64,000 nt of DNA, taken from positions 4,201,109 through 4,265,108 of the forward strand of contig OY282380.1 in assembly GCA_958295885.1 (NCBI GenBank), in the 5' to 3' direction. Positions 1 through 8,882 of the stretch are shown piece after piece. Position 1 is the first letter of the stretch, and each line of letters starts with the position of its first letter. The notes under the pieces were generated by a model, which was not told the DNA's origin, did not search any database, and saw nothing but the letters and a program-made list of their open reading frames with translations. Origin of the DNA: Arenicellales bacterium. GTDB lineage: Bacteria > Pseudomonadota > Gammaproteobacteria > Arenicellales > JAJDZL01. Both the position numbers and the translations under genes were made by a program.

Positions 1-98
1 ATGGGAAGTCCCGCTGAGCGCAACAATCGCCCGAAGTGAACCAGATTATGAACGAACTGACTGCTGGTATCCTGTGCAGAAAGGTTGGAACTGTTCAT
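1..98 (-). CDS. coxE: CoxE-like VWA-domain protein, N-terminal fragment at window edge
   Basis: Only the first 32 codons are inside the window. The frame opens at an ATG 13 bases downstream of the MoxR ATPase stop codon and runs off the left edge. The visible residues include HNLVHFGRLLRSAGLP, which matches the start of the von Willebrand factor A-type proteins encoded beside MoxR ATPases in cox clusters. In that family the VWA protein works with the CoxD ATPase to mature the molybdenum cofactor of CO dehydrogenase-type enzymes. Position and sequence agree, but the VWA metal site is not visible here. Confidence 0.72.
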   Translation of the reverse strand, partial: MNSSNLSAQDTSSQFVHNLVHFGRLLRSAGLP

Positions 99-108
99 TC
101 TTCACGCC

Positions 109-1014
109 TCACATACCAGCTGCGACTTGAATGGAAGAAAGAATTCTTGAGGCTTCGTGTCCGCGAATTTTTTCTACGTCGTCCTGATATTTCAGCAGTA
201 CGCCAAGAGTGTCATTCACAATGGAAGGACGTAAATCGACAACGTCAATCTGGATCAGCGCATGTGCCCAATCGATCGTTTCTGCGACACCTGGGACTTT
301 ATACAAATCCTGATCTCTCAGCCGCTGCACGAAACCGACGATCTGCTGTGCGAGCTGCCCCTTCGCCCGAGGCGCCTTCACCGCCAGAATGGCCAGTTCT
401 CTTTCAACGTCTGGATAATCAACCCAATGATAGAAACAGCGACGTTTCAATGCGTCATGAATTTCCCGCGTACGATTCGAAGTGATGATGACAACAGGCG
501 GCTCGCTCGCCTTGACTGCCCCGAATTCCGGAATCGTAATCTGAAACTCGGAAAGAATTTCGAGGAGGTAGGCTTCAAAGGGTTCATCGGCTCTGTCGAT
601 CTCGTCGATCAGCAGCACTGGAGCGCCTTGTTCGGCAGCTGTCAGCGCCTGCAACAAAGGACGCGCAATTAAAAATTTTCTAGAATAAATATCCTTCGCA
701 AGGGAATTGCGGTCGGTTACCCCTTCCGCTTCTGCCAACCGAATTTCGATCATCTGTCGAGAGTAATCCCATTCATAAACAGCAGAAGACACATCCAGTC
801 CTTCATAGCACTGCAGACGAATGAATTTTCGGCCCATCGCCGCAGCCAACACTTTCGCAACTTCAGTTTTGCCAACTCCGGCTTCACCCTCGAGCAGCAA
901 TGGGCGACTCAGATTCAGCGACAGATATACGGCTGTCGCGAGACTGCGGTCGGCAACATAATTATTCGAGGAAAGAAGTTCCAGAGTAGAACTGATGTCA
1001 TAAGGCAGATTCAT
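109..1014 (-). CDS. coxD: MoxR-family AAA ATPase, CoxD-like
   Basis: A 301-residue AAA ATPase. The Walker A motif GEAGVGKT is at about residues 43-50 and Walker B (VLLIDEID) at about 132-140, followed by a sensor-like ITSNRTRE segment, as in MoxR proteins. CoxD ATPases act as chaperones that insert sulfur and copper or otherwise mature the active site of molybdenum hydroxylases. The ATG at 1014 was chosen because it starts just before the conserved N-terminal helix; a GTG at 1041 would add nine residues. It sits between coxM and coxE on the same strand, so a role in maturing the CoxSLM enzyme is likely. Confidence 0.87.
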   Translation of the reverse strand: MNLPYDISSTLELLSSNNYVADRSLATAVYLSLNLSRPLLLEGEAGVGKTEVAKVLAAAMGRKFIRLQCYEGLDVSSAVYEWDYSRQMIEIRLAEAEGVTDRNSLAKDIYSRKFLIARPLLQALTAAEQGAPVLLIDEIDRADEPFEAYLLEILSEFQITIPEFGAVKASEPPVVIITSNRTREIHDALKRRCFYHWVDYPDVERELAILAVKAPRAKGQLAQQIVGFVQRLRDQDLYKVPGVAETIDWAHALIQIDVVDLRPSIVNDTLGVLLKYQDDVEKIRGHEASRILSSIQVAAGM

Positions 1015-1234
1015 ATCACGCTCGTCAGAATATTCGAACACTAAAACGTCAAGCTGTTGAAAAATTGGAGTTTATCAAGGTTGGTTGACAAGGCACTTCT
1101 TTAATGAACGGATCACCCTTCTGTTCCATATGCATTTTGAACTTGGGCCGTAAGCTGTTTTGGTTGACTTTCGTGTTTTTTGTGTTCGACTGTCAGCAGC
1201 CTCAGCAATATGCGGGCAGCCTAGCCCGCTTATT

Positions 1235-1552
1235 TTATTGAGCAACAAAGAACATTCTTATAAATGCGATTGCTAGAACCGCCCATGCACCGCTTACAAT
1301 CGTTATCATCCATTTGGTGTTTTTCGCGTCAATTTCTGCAATCAAGATCTTAATGCCGTCCAAGTCTTCCTTTACAGGCAAGCATTCAAATTTTGTTTCC
1401 AAACGAGTCATTTTAATTTCAAGCTGCTGAAGGCGTCGGTTTATTCCATCAATTCCACTGTCAGCACGATCACTTGGGTCTGGGCTAACATCCTGATTGG
1501 ACACCATTTCTGAATGCCGCATGGCTTCAGCTTTCCTTAAGTACTGACGCAA
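1235..1552 (-). CDS. small coiled-coil membrane protein, unknown function
   Basis: A 105-residue protein I do not recognise. Residues of about 35-75 form a charged, heptad-like stretch (RRLQQLEIKMTRLETKF) suggesting a coiled coil. The C-terminal 25 residues form one hydrophobic segment (MITIVSGAWAVLAIAFIRMFF) that would be a tail anchor. The start is uncertain: in-frame ATGs lie at residues 11 and 16. It lies between coxM and coxD on the same strand but is not a known cox gene. Similar small coiled-coil plus tail-anchor proteins are widespread and mostly uncharacterised. Confidence 0.5.
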   Translation of the reverse strand: MRQYLRKAEAMRHSEMVSNQDVSPDPSDRADSGIDGINRRLQQLEIKMTRLETKFECLPVKEDLDGIKILIAEIDAKNTKWMITIVSGAWAVLAIAFIRMFFVAQ

Positions 1553-1642
1553 GCCAACCTGTCATGCAACCCGCCACCGACGGTCTTATCAACCAATGCT
1601 GAATAAGTTCCTCTCAACCTGCCCTGTAAAGTCCCAAACTTC

Positions 1643-1674
1643 GGATGCTCGATACAAACATGTATCGAGCATCC
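1643..1674 (-). terminator. 14-bp perfect hairpin downstream of coxM
   Basis: GGATGCTCGATACA and TGTATCGAGCATCC form a perfect 14-base-pair stem with a four-base loop, 30 bases after the coxM stop codon. On the coxM strand the stem is followed only by GAAGTTTGGG, so the U-tract is poor. It may be a terminator or transcript-stabilising hairpin separating coxSLM from the downstream genes. Confidence 0.55.
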
Positions 1675-1703
1675 GTAAAATGTTTATTGCAACAGCAGAT
1701 CAA

Positions 1704-2501
1704 CTAGCCGCTTATTTGAGCAACAGCGCGCTTTGCCATCACAGTGACCAGGTGAGCGCGATACTCTGCGCTGGCATGAATGTCGGAATTCAAGCCCTCG
1801 TCAGAAATCGTCACATTCTCCACGCTGGATGGGGAAAACGAATCAGACAGAGCAGACTCCATCTCACTTACCCGAAATACGCTGCCGCCAGCGCCTGTGA
1901 CCGCCACTCGCACTCCATCCGATCCCTGTGACACAAAAACTCCGACAATTGCGTATCGGGAAGCTGGATTCGGAAATTTACAGTAAGCAGCCCGACGCGG
2001 AGCCGGGAACGTCACGGAAGTCACAATCTCGCCTTCGTTCAGCGCAGTCTCAAACATGTCAACAAAAAAATCGTCAGCAGAAACTGACCTCTGATTCGTA
2101 TTGACGGCTGCGCCTAACCCAACGAGTGCGGCAGGATAATCTGCAGCAGGGTCATTATTGGCAATTGAACCTCCAATTGTTCCCCGATTTCGCACCTGCG
2201 GATCACCGATTCTCTCTGCCAGATCCGCTAAAGCGGGAATTGCCGACTGAACGTCCTGCGAACCCGCGACTTCGGCGTGAGTTGTCATCGCGCCGACCGT
2301 TATGGAATCACCGTCGACAGTGATGCCTCTCAGCTCGCTCACGCCCGACAGATCAATCAAATCACTCGGTGCGGCCAGTCTCTGCTTCATTGTTGGTAAA
2401 AGCGTGTGGCCGCCGGCCAGCAGCTGACCGTCATCTGAGGCGCCCAGCATGTCCGCAGCTTCGCTCACGGTCGCTGGCGTTTTGTAATTGAATTCATACA
2501 T
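1704..2501 (-). CDS. coxM: molybdenum hydroxylase FAD subunit (CoxM family)
   Basis: A 265-residue FAD-binding medium subunit of the xanthine oxidase/CO dehydrogenase family. The two flavin-contact motifs are visible: AGGHT at residues 29-33 and TIGGS at 108-112. It accepts electrons from the iron-sulfur subunit and passes them to an acceptor. It lies 14 bases after coxL, in the order small-large-medium, which is typical of form II enzymes rather than the M-S-L order of true CO dehydrogenases. Length is normal (about 260-290). Confidence 0.9.
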   Translation of the reverse strand: MYEFNYKTPATVSEAADMLGASDDGQLLAGGHTLLPTMKQRLAAPSDLIDLSGVSELRGITVDGDSITVGAMTTHAEVAGSQDVQSAIPALADLAERIGDPQVRNRGTIGGSIANNDPAADYPAALVGLGAAVNTNQRSVSADDFFVDMFETALNEGEIVTSVTFPAPRRAAYCKFPNPASRYAIVGVFVSQGSDGVRVAVTGAGGSVFRVSEMESALSDSFSPSSVENVTISDEGLNSDIHASAEYRAHLVTVMAKRAVAQISG

Positions 2502-2515
2502 AATCGTTCCTCCAG

Positions 2516-4879
2516 TTAAGATGCCTGAGCATCGCGAATTGCCTGCCAGACCCGCTGCGGCGTCGCTGGCATGTCCAGATGGGATACACCGACATCCGAC
2601 AGCGCGTTCAGAATCGCATTGATCAGTGCAGGCGGCGACCCAATGGCTCCGGCTTCACCGCAGCCTTTGACTCCAAGCGGGTTGTGTTCACAAACGGTAA
2701 CCGTCGTATCCACGCTGAATGAAGGCACGTCCGTTGCGCGCGGCATTGTGTAATCCATATATGAGCCGGACAAAAGCTGTCCATTTTCGTCATAGCTGCA
2801 TCCCTCAAGCATCGCCTGTCCAATGCCCTGCACCAAACCTCCGTGCACCTGACCTTCAACGATCATCGGATTGATCACGACTCCAAAGTCATCCGTTGCA
2901 TGGAAGTTCTGGATGTCGACCACACCGGTTTCAGGGTCGACTTCAACTTCGCAGACATAGGTTCCGGCTGGAAATGTGAAGTTCTTCGGATCATAGAACG
3001 CAGTTTCTTCAAGCCCTGGTTCGAGATCTTCGAGCGGATACTGGTGCGGTACATAAGCAGTCAATGCGATTTCACCGAATGCTTTTGCCTTGTCCGTACC
3101 GGGCACGACAAACTGACCGTTTTCAAATTCAATGTCAGATTCTGACGTTTCCAGCAAATGAGCGGCGATCTTCTTCCCTTTGGCAACGATTTTGTCAATC
3201 GCTTTCACGATTGCCGCACCCCCGACGGCGATGGACCGAGATCCATACGTGCCCATGCCAAAAGGTATCTTGTTGGTATCCCCATGAACGATATCGATGC
3301 TGTCAAAATCAATACCCAACTTCTCGGAAACCACTTGAGCAAACGTCGTTTCGTGTCCTTGGCCATGTGAATGCGAACCTGTGAGCACACTCACTGAGCC
3401 CGTAGGATTCACGCGGATCGTCGCTGCTTCATAAAGCCCGGCGCGTGCGCCAAGGGAACCGACCACGTTCGATGGTGCGATACCACAGGCCTCGATGTAA
3501 GAAGCGATTCCGATCCCTCGCAGTTTTCCCGCACCCGCGGATTCCTGCTTTCGATCTTCAAAGCCAGCATAGTCGGCGGTTTCAAGCGCTTTGTCCAAGC
3601 TCGCTTCGTAATTGCCGGTGTCATAAATCAAGGCGACTGGCGTCTGATATGGAAACTGGTCCGGCTGGATAAAGTTTCTTCTGCGAATTTCCGCTGCATC
3701 AATCCCCATGTCGTCTGCTGCGACCTGAACGATTCTCTCCAGCAGATAGGTTGCTTCCGGCCGGCCTGCGCCGCGGTAAGCGTCCACAGGCACCGTATTT
3801 GTAAATACCGCTTTGACTTCACAGAAAATCACCGGGGTGGCGTACTGACCGGCCAGCAGGGTTCCGTGCAGATAGGTCGGCACGCAGGGAGCGAAGGTTG
3901 ACAGGTACGCTCCCATATTCGCCAGCGTGTGTTCGCGCAAAGCCAGGAACTTTCCGTTTTCATCGAGCGCAAGCTCAACGTTTGTGACGTGGTCCCGTCC
4001 ATGCGCGTCGGACATGAACGCTTCACTTCGATCCGAAATCCACTTTACGGGCCGATTGAGCTGACCCGCACACCAAGTGACAATGATCTCTTCCGCGTAG
4101 TTGAAAATCTTTGAACCGAAACCTCCACCCACATCAGGTGCATGCACTCTTAACTTATGCTCCGGCAGACCCAAAACAAAAGCGCCCATGAGCAATCGAA
4201 TCACATGAGGATTTTGGCTCGTGGTATGCAGTGTGTAATTTCCGGTTCCTTGATCGTATTCGCCAATCGCGCATCTCGGTTCAATCGCATTCGGAATCAG
4301 GCGATTGTTCACAAGACTTAACTTAGCAACGTGATGAGCCTGCTCGAACGCAGCATCAACGGCTTCTTTATCACCCAACGCCCAGTCAAAACACAGGTTG
4401 GTTCCAACGTCGTCATGCACCGTTGCAGAACCATTGGAAATTGCTGCATTCATGTCGACTACAGCGTCCAACAGCTCATATTCAACATCAATCACTTCCG
4501 ATGCGTCGCGAGCTTGTGCCTGAGACTCAGCGACAACAACTGCGACCGGGTCTCCAACATGTCGAACTTTTCCTTCCGCCAGAACCGGATGTTTCGGCTC
4601 ATTCATGGGATTGCCATCTTTGCCGGTAACCTGCCAGCCACAGGGAATTCCACCCACACTGGCCATGTCAGCCGAAGTATAGACCGCAACCACACCGTCA
4701 CAGGCTGCAGCCGCCTCGGTGTCGATTGAAACGACTTTGGCGTGTGCATGCTGTGAGCGCAGAATGTGAGCAAACGCCTCGCCAACATGTCTGATGTCAT
4801 CTGTGTATGTTCCCGCACCGCGTACGAATCGATAGTCTTCCTTTCGTCTCACCGCGACGCCAATGCCATTGTTACTCAT
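2516..4879 (-). CDS. coxL: molybdenum hydroxylase large subunit, form II CoxL
   Basis: A 787-residue catalytic subunit that binds the molybdopterin cytosine dinucleotide cofactor. GGFGSK is at 252-257 and the catalytic-glutamate motif GEAG at 741-744 (E742). The active-site loop at 367-373 reads AYRGAGR. Form I enzymes proven to oxidise CO carry AYxCSFR with the copper-binding cysteine, so that cysteine is missing here. The substrate may be an aldehyde or heterocycle rather than CO. The start overlaps the coxS stop by four bases (ATGA), implying translational coupling. Confidence 0.92.
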   Translation of the reverse strand: MSNNGIGVAVRRKEDYRFVRGAGTYTDDIRHVGEAFAHILRSQHAHAKVVSIDTEAAAACDGVVAVYTSADMASVGGIPCGWQVTGKDGNPMNEPKHPVLAEGKVRHVGDPVAVVVAESQAQARDASEVIDVEYELLDAVVDMNAAISNGSATVHDDVGTNLCFDWALGDKEAVDAAFEQAHHVAKLSLVNNRLIPNAIEPRCAIGEYDQGTGNYTLHTTSQNPHVIRLLMGAFVLGLPEHKLRVHAPDVGGGFGSKIFNYAEEIIVTWCAGQLNRPVKWISDRSEAFMSDAHGRDHVTNVELALDENGKFLALREHTLANMGAYLSTFAPCVPTYLHGTLLAGQYATPVIFCEVKAVFTNTVPVDAYRGAGRPEATYLLERIVQVAADDMGIDAAEIRRRNFIQPDQFPYQTPVALIYDTGNYEASLDKALETADYAGFEDRKQESAGAGKLRGIGIASYIEACGIAPSNVVGSLGARAGLYEAATIRVNPTGSVSVLTGSHSHGQGHETTFAQVVSEKLGIDFDSIDIVHGDTNKIPFGMGTYGSRSIAVGGAAIVKAIDKIVAKGKKIAAHLLETSESDIEFENGQFVVPGTDKAKAFGEIALTAYVPHQYPLEDLEPGLEETAFYDPKNFTFPAGTYVCEVEVDPETGVVDIQNFHATDDFGVVINPMIVEGQVHGGLVQGIGQAMLEGCSYDENGQLLSGSYMDYTMPRATDVPSFSVDTTVTVCEHNPLGVKGCGEAGAIGSPPALINAILNALSDVGVSHLDMPATPQRVWQAIRDAQAS

Positions 4880-5355
4880 GATTGCGCCTCCCTCATTGCT
4901 TTTGCGCCAGCCTGAATCGATTTAACGATATTGTGGTATCCAGTACATCGGCAAAGATTGCCTTCCAGCCACTCGCGAACTTCCTGCTCCGACGGGTTCG
5001 AGTTCTGACTCACCAAATCGAGCGAACTCATAATCATCCCCGGTGTGCAGAAACCACACTGCAGTCCATGATTGTCTCGGAAGGCCTCCTGCATTGGATG
5101 TAATTCACCATTCATCGCCAAACCCTCGATAGTGGTAATGTCAGCTCCACTGGCCTGCACTGCGAGAACGGTACAGCTTTTGACCGATGTTCCGTTCATG
5201 TGCACTACGCAAGCGCCACACTGACTTGTGTCACAACCGACATGCGTGCCAGTCAATCTCCGATTTACACGCAGAAAATCAACCAGCATGGTCCGCGGTT
5301 CAACATTCGCTGAAACGCTGTTGCCGTTTATGGTCATTGAAACAGCTTTTCCCAT
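4876..5355 (-). CDS. coxS: molybdenum hydroxylase 2Fe-2S subunit (CoxS family)
   Basis: A 159-residue iron-sulfur subunit with both expected clusters. The ferredoxin-like cluster is bound by C41, C46, C49 and C61 (CDTSQCGAC). The second cluster is bound by C100, C103, C135 and C137 (CGFCTPG and CRCTGY). It carries electrons from the Mo site of CoxL to the FAD of CoxM. A good Shine-Dalgarno (AGGAGA) lies about eight bases before the ATG. It is the first gene of the tight coxS-coxL-coxM group, preceded by a 20-base inverted repeat. Confidence 0.93.
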   Translation of the reverse strand: MGKAVSMTINGNSVSANVEPRTMLVDFLRVNRRLTGTHVGCDTSQCGACVVHMNGTSVKSCTVLAVQASGADITTIEGLAMNGELHPMQEAFRDNHGLQCGFCTPGMIMSSLDLVSQNSNPSEQEVREWLEGNLCRCTGYHNIVKSIQAGAKAMREAQS

Positions 5356-5396
5356 ATATATTTCTCCTCTAGCCTATTGATAATTCTAAAATATTT

Positions 5397-5416
5397 CTTG
5401 ATTGAAACGAATCAAG
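5397..5416. promoter_or_regulatory. inverted repeat upstream of coxS, possible operator
   Basis: CTTGATT-GAAACG-AATCAAG is a perfect 7+7 inverted repeat with a six-base spacer, centred about 50 bases upstream of the coxS start and between coxG and coxS. Its size and place fit a dimeric repressor or activator site. No regulator gene is visible in the window, so the role is inferred from position. Confidence 0.4.
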
Positions 5417-5502
5417 AGAAGTTACATTCATTATCGCAATTTACTCGAAATGATTAAAGCTCAAAGTGCTCTCATACAAGGAATTTAATGATCGGGCGCC
5501 AT

Positions 5503-5955
5503 TCAATCTGCAGCTCGTTTTTCAATTCCTTCTACAAAAGCATCAAAAAAATCGTCTATTTTCTTTTTTGCCATGCTGTTCATCAAACGCGAACCTAGCT
5601 GAGCGATCTTACCACCGATTTTTACTACCGCGTCATAAACCATTTCACAACCTTCATCTGCATCGATCAGACTGACATGTGCGCTGCCGCTGGCAAAACC
5701 CAATACACCCGCTTTCGAACGGATTTCAACGGAGTAGCTGTCTTCCTTGATGATGTCGGTGATGGTGAGAAAAATATTGAACTTTGCTCGAACAGCACCG
5801 ATCTTGAACGTCATTTTTCCTTCAAGTTCATGATCTGATTTCCAATCGAGGGTTTCACAGCCGACGATTGATTCGCGAATCAGGTCCGCGTCAAACAAAG
5901 ATGCCCAAGTGACGGCTCTGGACACAGGCAACAATCGGGTTCCGTTAATTTTCAT
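5503..5955 (-). CDS. coxG: CoxG-like SRPBCC family protein
   Basis: A 150-residue protein of the CoxG/SRPBCC (START-like) fold. It begins with a short strand (MKINGTRLL) and has the conserved pattern of a helix-grip lipid- or ligand-binding fold, with GCETLDW near residue 32. CoxG proteins help recruit CO dehydrogenase-type enzymes to the membrane, probably by carrying a quinone. It lies about 150 bases upstream of coxS on the same strand, so it is probably the first gene of the cluster or has its own promoter. Confidence 0.85.
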   Translation of the reverse strand: MKINGTRLLPVSRAVTWASLFDADLIRESIVGCETLDWKSDHELEGKMTFKIGAVRAKFNIFLTITDIIKEDSYSVEIRSKAGVLGFASGSAHVSLIDADEGCEMVYDAVVKIGGKIAQLGSRLMNSMAKKKIDDFFDAFVEGIEKRAAD

Positions 5956-6164
5956 TTTGGACTCTTAAACTCAGTGCTGCGATTTGAACAATTTTCCAAG
6001 GTTCTGCCGACAGATGGAAAACGGTTGCTGATTTGAATCTTGGAATCCACCTGACAATGTAAAACACAATCAATTTCAACCGCTTCGGCACAACTACTCA
6101 AATGCCAGATACTCCACACGTCAATATTACAGACAATGTGCATTCTCAGCTTGGCAAACTGAGA

Positions 6165-6683
6165 ATGGTTATAACTTATTTGGAAATGAAAAAACCACCG
6201 AGTTATCAACGCAAGACTCCTCGGGCAGAAAATTTATCGATCATTCGTTCTTACAAACCTACAGTTCATTTTTACCGATATCTCTACAAAACCGTCGGAA
6301 CACCCTGGTTGTGGTATGAACGAAACGTGATTTCTGACGATGCTCTGGAAAAAATTATCAATCATTCTAATGTTCAGATCTACGTACTCTATGTAAACGG
6401 AACTCCAGCGGGTTATAGCGAACTGGAACAGCAGGAAAACAACGATGTTGAAATCGCGTATTTCGGTTTGATTCCAGAATTTTTGGGACGAGGCCTTGGC
6501 ACATACTTTTTGAGATGGACGATCCAGAAAGCCTGGTCAACAAAACCGAATCGAGTCTACGTACATACATGCAATTTCGATTCTCCTCATGCACTGTCGA
6601 CCTATCAAAAAGCAGGATTTACCCCATACAGACGGGAACTCAGAATCATAGATGATCCGAGCGTAACTTCAGTAGAATCTTGA
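6165..6683 (+). CDS. GNAT family N-acetyltransferase
   Basis: A 172-residue GNAT-fold protein. The acetyl-CoA loop is visible as GRGLGTYFL in the middle of the domain, after the beta-4 strand EIAYFGLIPEF, and the C-terminal part carries STYQKAGF, the usual GNAT ending. I chose the ATG at 6165 (MVITYLEM) because relatives begin with a similar TYLEM segment; an upstream ATG at 6102 would add 21 poorly conserved residues. The acceptor substrate cannot be told from sequence. It is divergently transcribed from coxG. Confidence 0.83.
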   Translation: MVITYLEMKKPPSYQRKTPRAENLSIIRSYKPTVHFYRYLYKTVGTPWLWYERNVISDDALEKIINHSNVQIYVLYVNGTPAGYSELEQQENNDVEIAYFGLIPEFLGRGLGTYFLRWTIQKAWSTKPNRVYVHTCNFDSPHALSTYQKAGFTPYRRELRIIDDPSVTSVES

Positions 6684-7258
6684 GAAAACAAAAAACTGCC
6701 GTCTGTGGCAGTGAATCCAGGATTCATTTGAAGAATTAATTCTCAGCAGCTGATTTAACGCGGATAAAACATGCATCTGATGGGGATCTGAGAACGCACA
6801 GACTGAGAATATTCGAATATTACGAAGTGGTTGTTCTTACCTGCCGGCGAAATCCAAGCGAGAATTATAGACAGAGATCGATCAGAAGCAGAATTCAATG
6901 GACGGAACCGGCTCGAAAACCATATATAGGGGACGAATGATTTTTATCGAAACAGCTTCCTGCTAAGTCCCAGATTGACGTATGATCGAAGATAAAATGA
7001 ATTTATCTACCTGTTCATTTTTTCTGTGATTTGCAAGTGTGACAAAATGAGATTCCTCATCAATGATTGCTTTACACCTGCAATGAATGCCTCTTTCTCT
7101 TATTGATTGAAACCCATTTTCATATCGAAATTTCTCGGCTTGTGGGTACGTCAAACTGCGATCTCAAAAGCACCATATCTGGAAGTTCACTTTTATTTTT
7201 TAAATTCTTCGTCGTCATCTAGTTCTCAATTCAAACATTAGAATTTATTTGGGATTGC
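6684..7258. other. intergenic region with a weak terminator-like hairpin pair
   Basis: About 575 bases without a convincing gene. Just after the acetyltransferase stop, CTGCC..GGCAG (6696-6711) and TGAATCC-A-GGATTCA (6712-6726) form two adjacent hairpins that may end its transcript, although no T-run follows. The rest is A/T-rich. A 63-codon minus-strand frame at 6963-7154 has no recognisable features and was not called. Confidence 0.4.
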
Positions 7259-8650
7259 TCATGGCAGAATAGGTTGCACTCCTTTAAGGATCTGTTCCAA
7301 AGTTAATATCTGAATTCTAGGTATAAGTTCTTGTGTACGAAAAACTACCTTTTCGGGTTTATCGGGAAATTCATAAATACCAGATTGATTGGCAAATAGT
7401 TTCATTTTCTTTGTTGGTTTTACTTTGGTTATGAAAATTCCAATTTTGTTTTTCCCATTCAATAGTCCTCTTAATGCACGAATTTGTTCAATTGAAATTC
7501 TTCCGCTTTTTACAGAAACAATTGCAATTTCATTTTTATCTATTGGTATTCTTCCGTCGATTCCGCCATCTGCGCCCATTTTGTCATTTGGCAATCCACC
7601 AATCGAAGTTACGCAAAATTTCTCAAATTCCTTTCTTGCACTAGCGGATTGAGAATTGATAAGATTTTTTTCTACTTCTCCCTCTGTTTTTGGTTCACCA
7701 AAAATTTGAATTTCACCCCAAACATTATATTTTTGCCTTCTAAATCTCTCTTTGATTGCAGCGATCGATGAATAAGTTATGTCAATTCCAATCCAATGAC
7801 GCTTCAATTTTTCAGCCGCTTCAACAGTTGTTCCGCAACCACAAAATGGGTCAAGAACCAAGTCTCCTTCGTTAGATGATGCTAATAAAATTTTTTCCAA
7901 TAATGCTAAAGGCTTTTGAGTTGGATAACCAAGACGTTCTTTAGCCGACGGTGCCACAAATGGAATGTTCCAAACATCGTTCTCTCTTACTCCTTTTTCA
8001 TCTACGCTTTTGTAACTAACAAAATGTGTTTCGCCACCTTTGAAACGGTTTAGAACACCTTGAACTTTTCTTTCCCTAGATCCAGTGGTGTAATCTGTGT
8101 AAAGAATATTAAAGCTGTAATCTGACGTTTTAGTGTAGAAAAATACAACATCATGCAAACACTGAAACTTTTTGGCTTTACCTGTCCATCTTCTGTAATG
8201 CCAAATTATTTCATTTCTAAAGTTATTTGTACCGAAAATTGCATCCATTACAATTTTCAAATAATGACTTGCTGTAGGATTACAATGAAGATAAATGCTT
8301 CCAGTTGGCTTTAGTATTCTTCGCATTTCAATTAAACGGACCGCCATATTCACCAAATATGCACAAATCTGAGATTTACCCATAGCATTAGCAAGTGCAT
8401 CCAAAATACTCCTTGTTTTTAAATGTGTCATGTCATGTATATGAGCGTCGCACTCTGGTGTCCAGTACCAAGTATCTTCAAACGCTGTTACCTGCCCCAA
8501 ATCATCGGGATAAATGATGTTGTATGCACGATTAGAATTAAAAGGCGGGTCAAGATAAATCAAATCAACAGATTCATCTTCCATTGATCGAAGAATGGGT
8601 AAATTATCAGAATAATAGAGTTTTCTAATTAAATCCTTTCGATCAACCAT
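7259..8650 (-). CDS. DNA methyltransferase fused to a Mrr-like nuclease domain
   Basis: A 463-residue protein with two parts. Residues 1-310 are a beta-class adenine- or cytosine-N4 methyltransferase: the catalytic motif DPPF is at about 34-37 and the SAM-binding motif DPFCGCGTT comes later, at about 267-275. This IV-before-I order defines the beta class. Residues of about 330-463 contain GADGGIDGRI followed by IVSVKSG, a PD-(D/E)xK pattern (D365, K381) like the Mrr catalytic domain. A single chain may therefore both modify and cut DNA. The ATG at 8650 is preferred; a TTG at 8656 is also in frame. The low-GC, A/T-rich codon use differs from neighbours and suggests transfer. Confidence 0.82.
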   Translation of the reverse strand: MVDRKDLIRKLYYSDNLPILRSMEDESVDLIYLDPPFNSNRAYNIIYPDDLGQVTAFEDTWYWTPECDAHIHDMTHLKTRSILDALANAMGKSQICAYLVNMAVRLIEMRRILKPTGSIYLHCNPTASHYLKIVMDAIFGTNNFRNEIIWHYRRWTGKAKKFQCLHDVVFFYTKTSDYSFNILYTDYTTGSRERKVQGVLNRFKGGETHFVSYKSVDEKGVRENDVWNIPFVAPSAKERLGYPTQKPLALLEKILLASSNEGDLVLDPFCGCGTTVEAAEKLKRHWIGIDITYSSIAAIKERFRRQKYNVWGEIQIFGEPKTEGEVEKNLINSQSASARKEFEKFCVTSIGGLPNDKMGADGGIDGRIPIDKNEIAIVSVKSGRISIEQIRALRGLLNGKNKIGIFITKVKPTKKMKLFANQSGIYEFPDKPEKVVFRTQELIPRIQILTLEQILKGVQPILP

Positions 8651-8652
8651 TT

Positions 8653-8781
8653 TCAATTCCGTCTACCGTATTTGCCAAAAATTATTTCTGTATACATAAG
8701 TCGTTTACTAGCCATACCAGCAATAATATTCTGCACTTGCACGATAGTATCTTCTTCTTGGATATTATACGCCCGCGCCAT
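8653..8781 (-). CDS. 42-residue small ORF or gene tail next to the methyltransferase
   Basis: An ATG-started frame of 42 codons ends two bases before the methyltransferase ATG. It encodes a hydrophilic segment with IQEEDTIVQVQNIIAGMASK. The tight coupling to the methyltransferase suggests it was, or is, part of the same operon. It may be the 3' end of a longer restriction-modification gene cut off by the IS110 insertion upstream, or a genuine small protein. I do not recognise the family. Confidence 0.35.
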   Translation of the reverse strand: MARAYNIQEEDTIVQVQNIIAGMASKRLMYTEIIFGKYGRRN

Positions 8782-8882
8782 CGATCAATTTCGTTGCGAG
8801 TATCCGGTCGAGCTGGACTTCGAATCCTTTGTCAATTCAAAAAGAGCTATTCTATTGAGTTTGCTGACGGCATCAAATTGTT

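Noticed and set aside
2843..3145. Long plus-strand frames opposite coxL
   Set aside because: They are antisense to a well-conserved gene, have no family features and follow from the codon pattern of coxL.
2516..4879. True aerobic CO dehydrogenase
   Set aside because: The active-site loop is AYRGAGR without the copper-binding cysteine, and gene order is S-L-M, so the enzyme was described as form II with open substrate.
6963..7154. 63-codon minus-strand frame downstream of the methyltransferase
   Set aside because: It has no conserved pattern and no clear start signal, so it cannot be supported as a gene.
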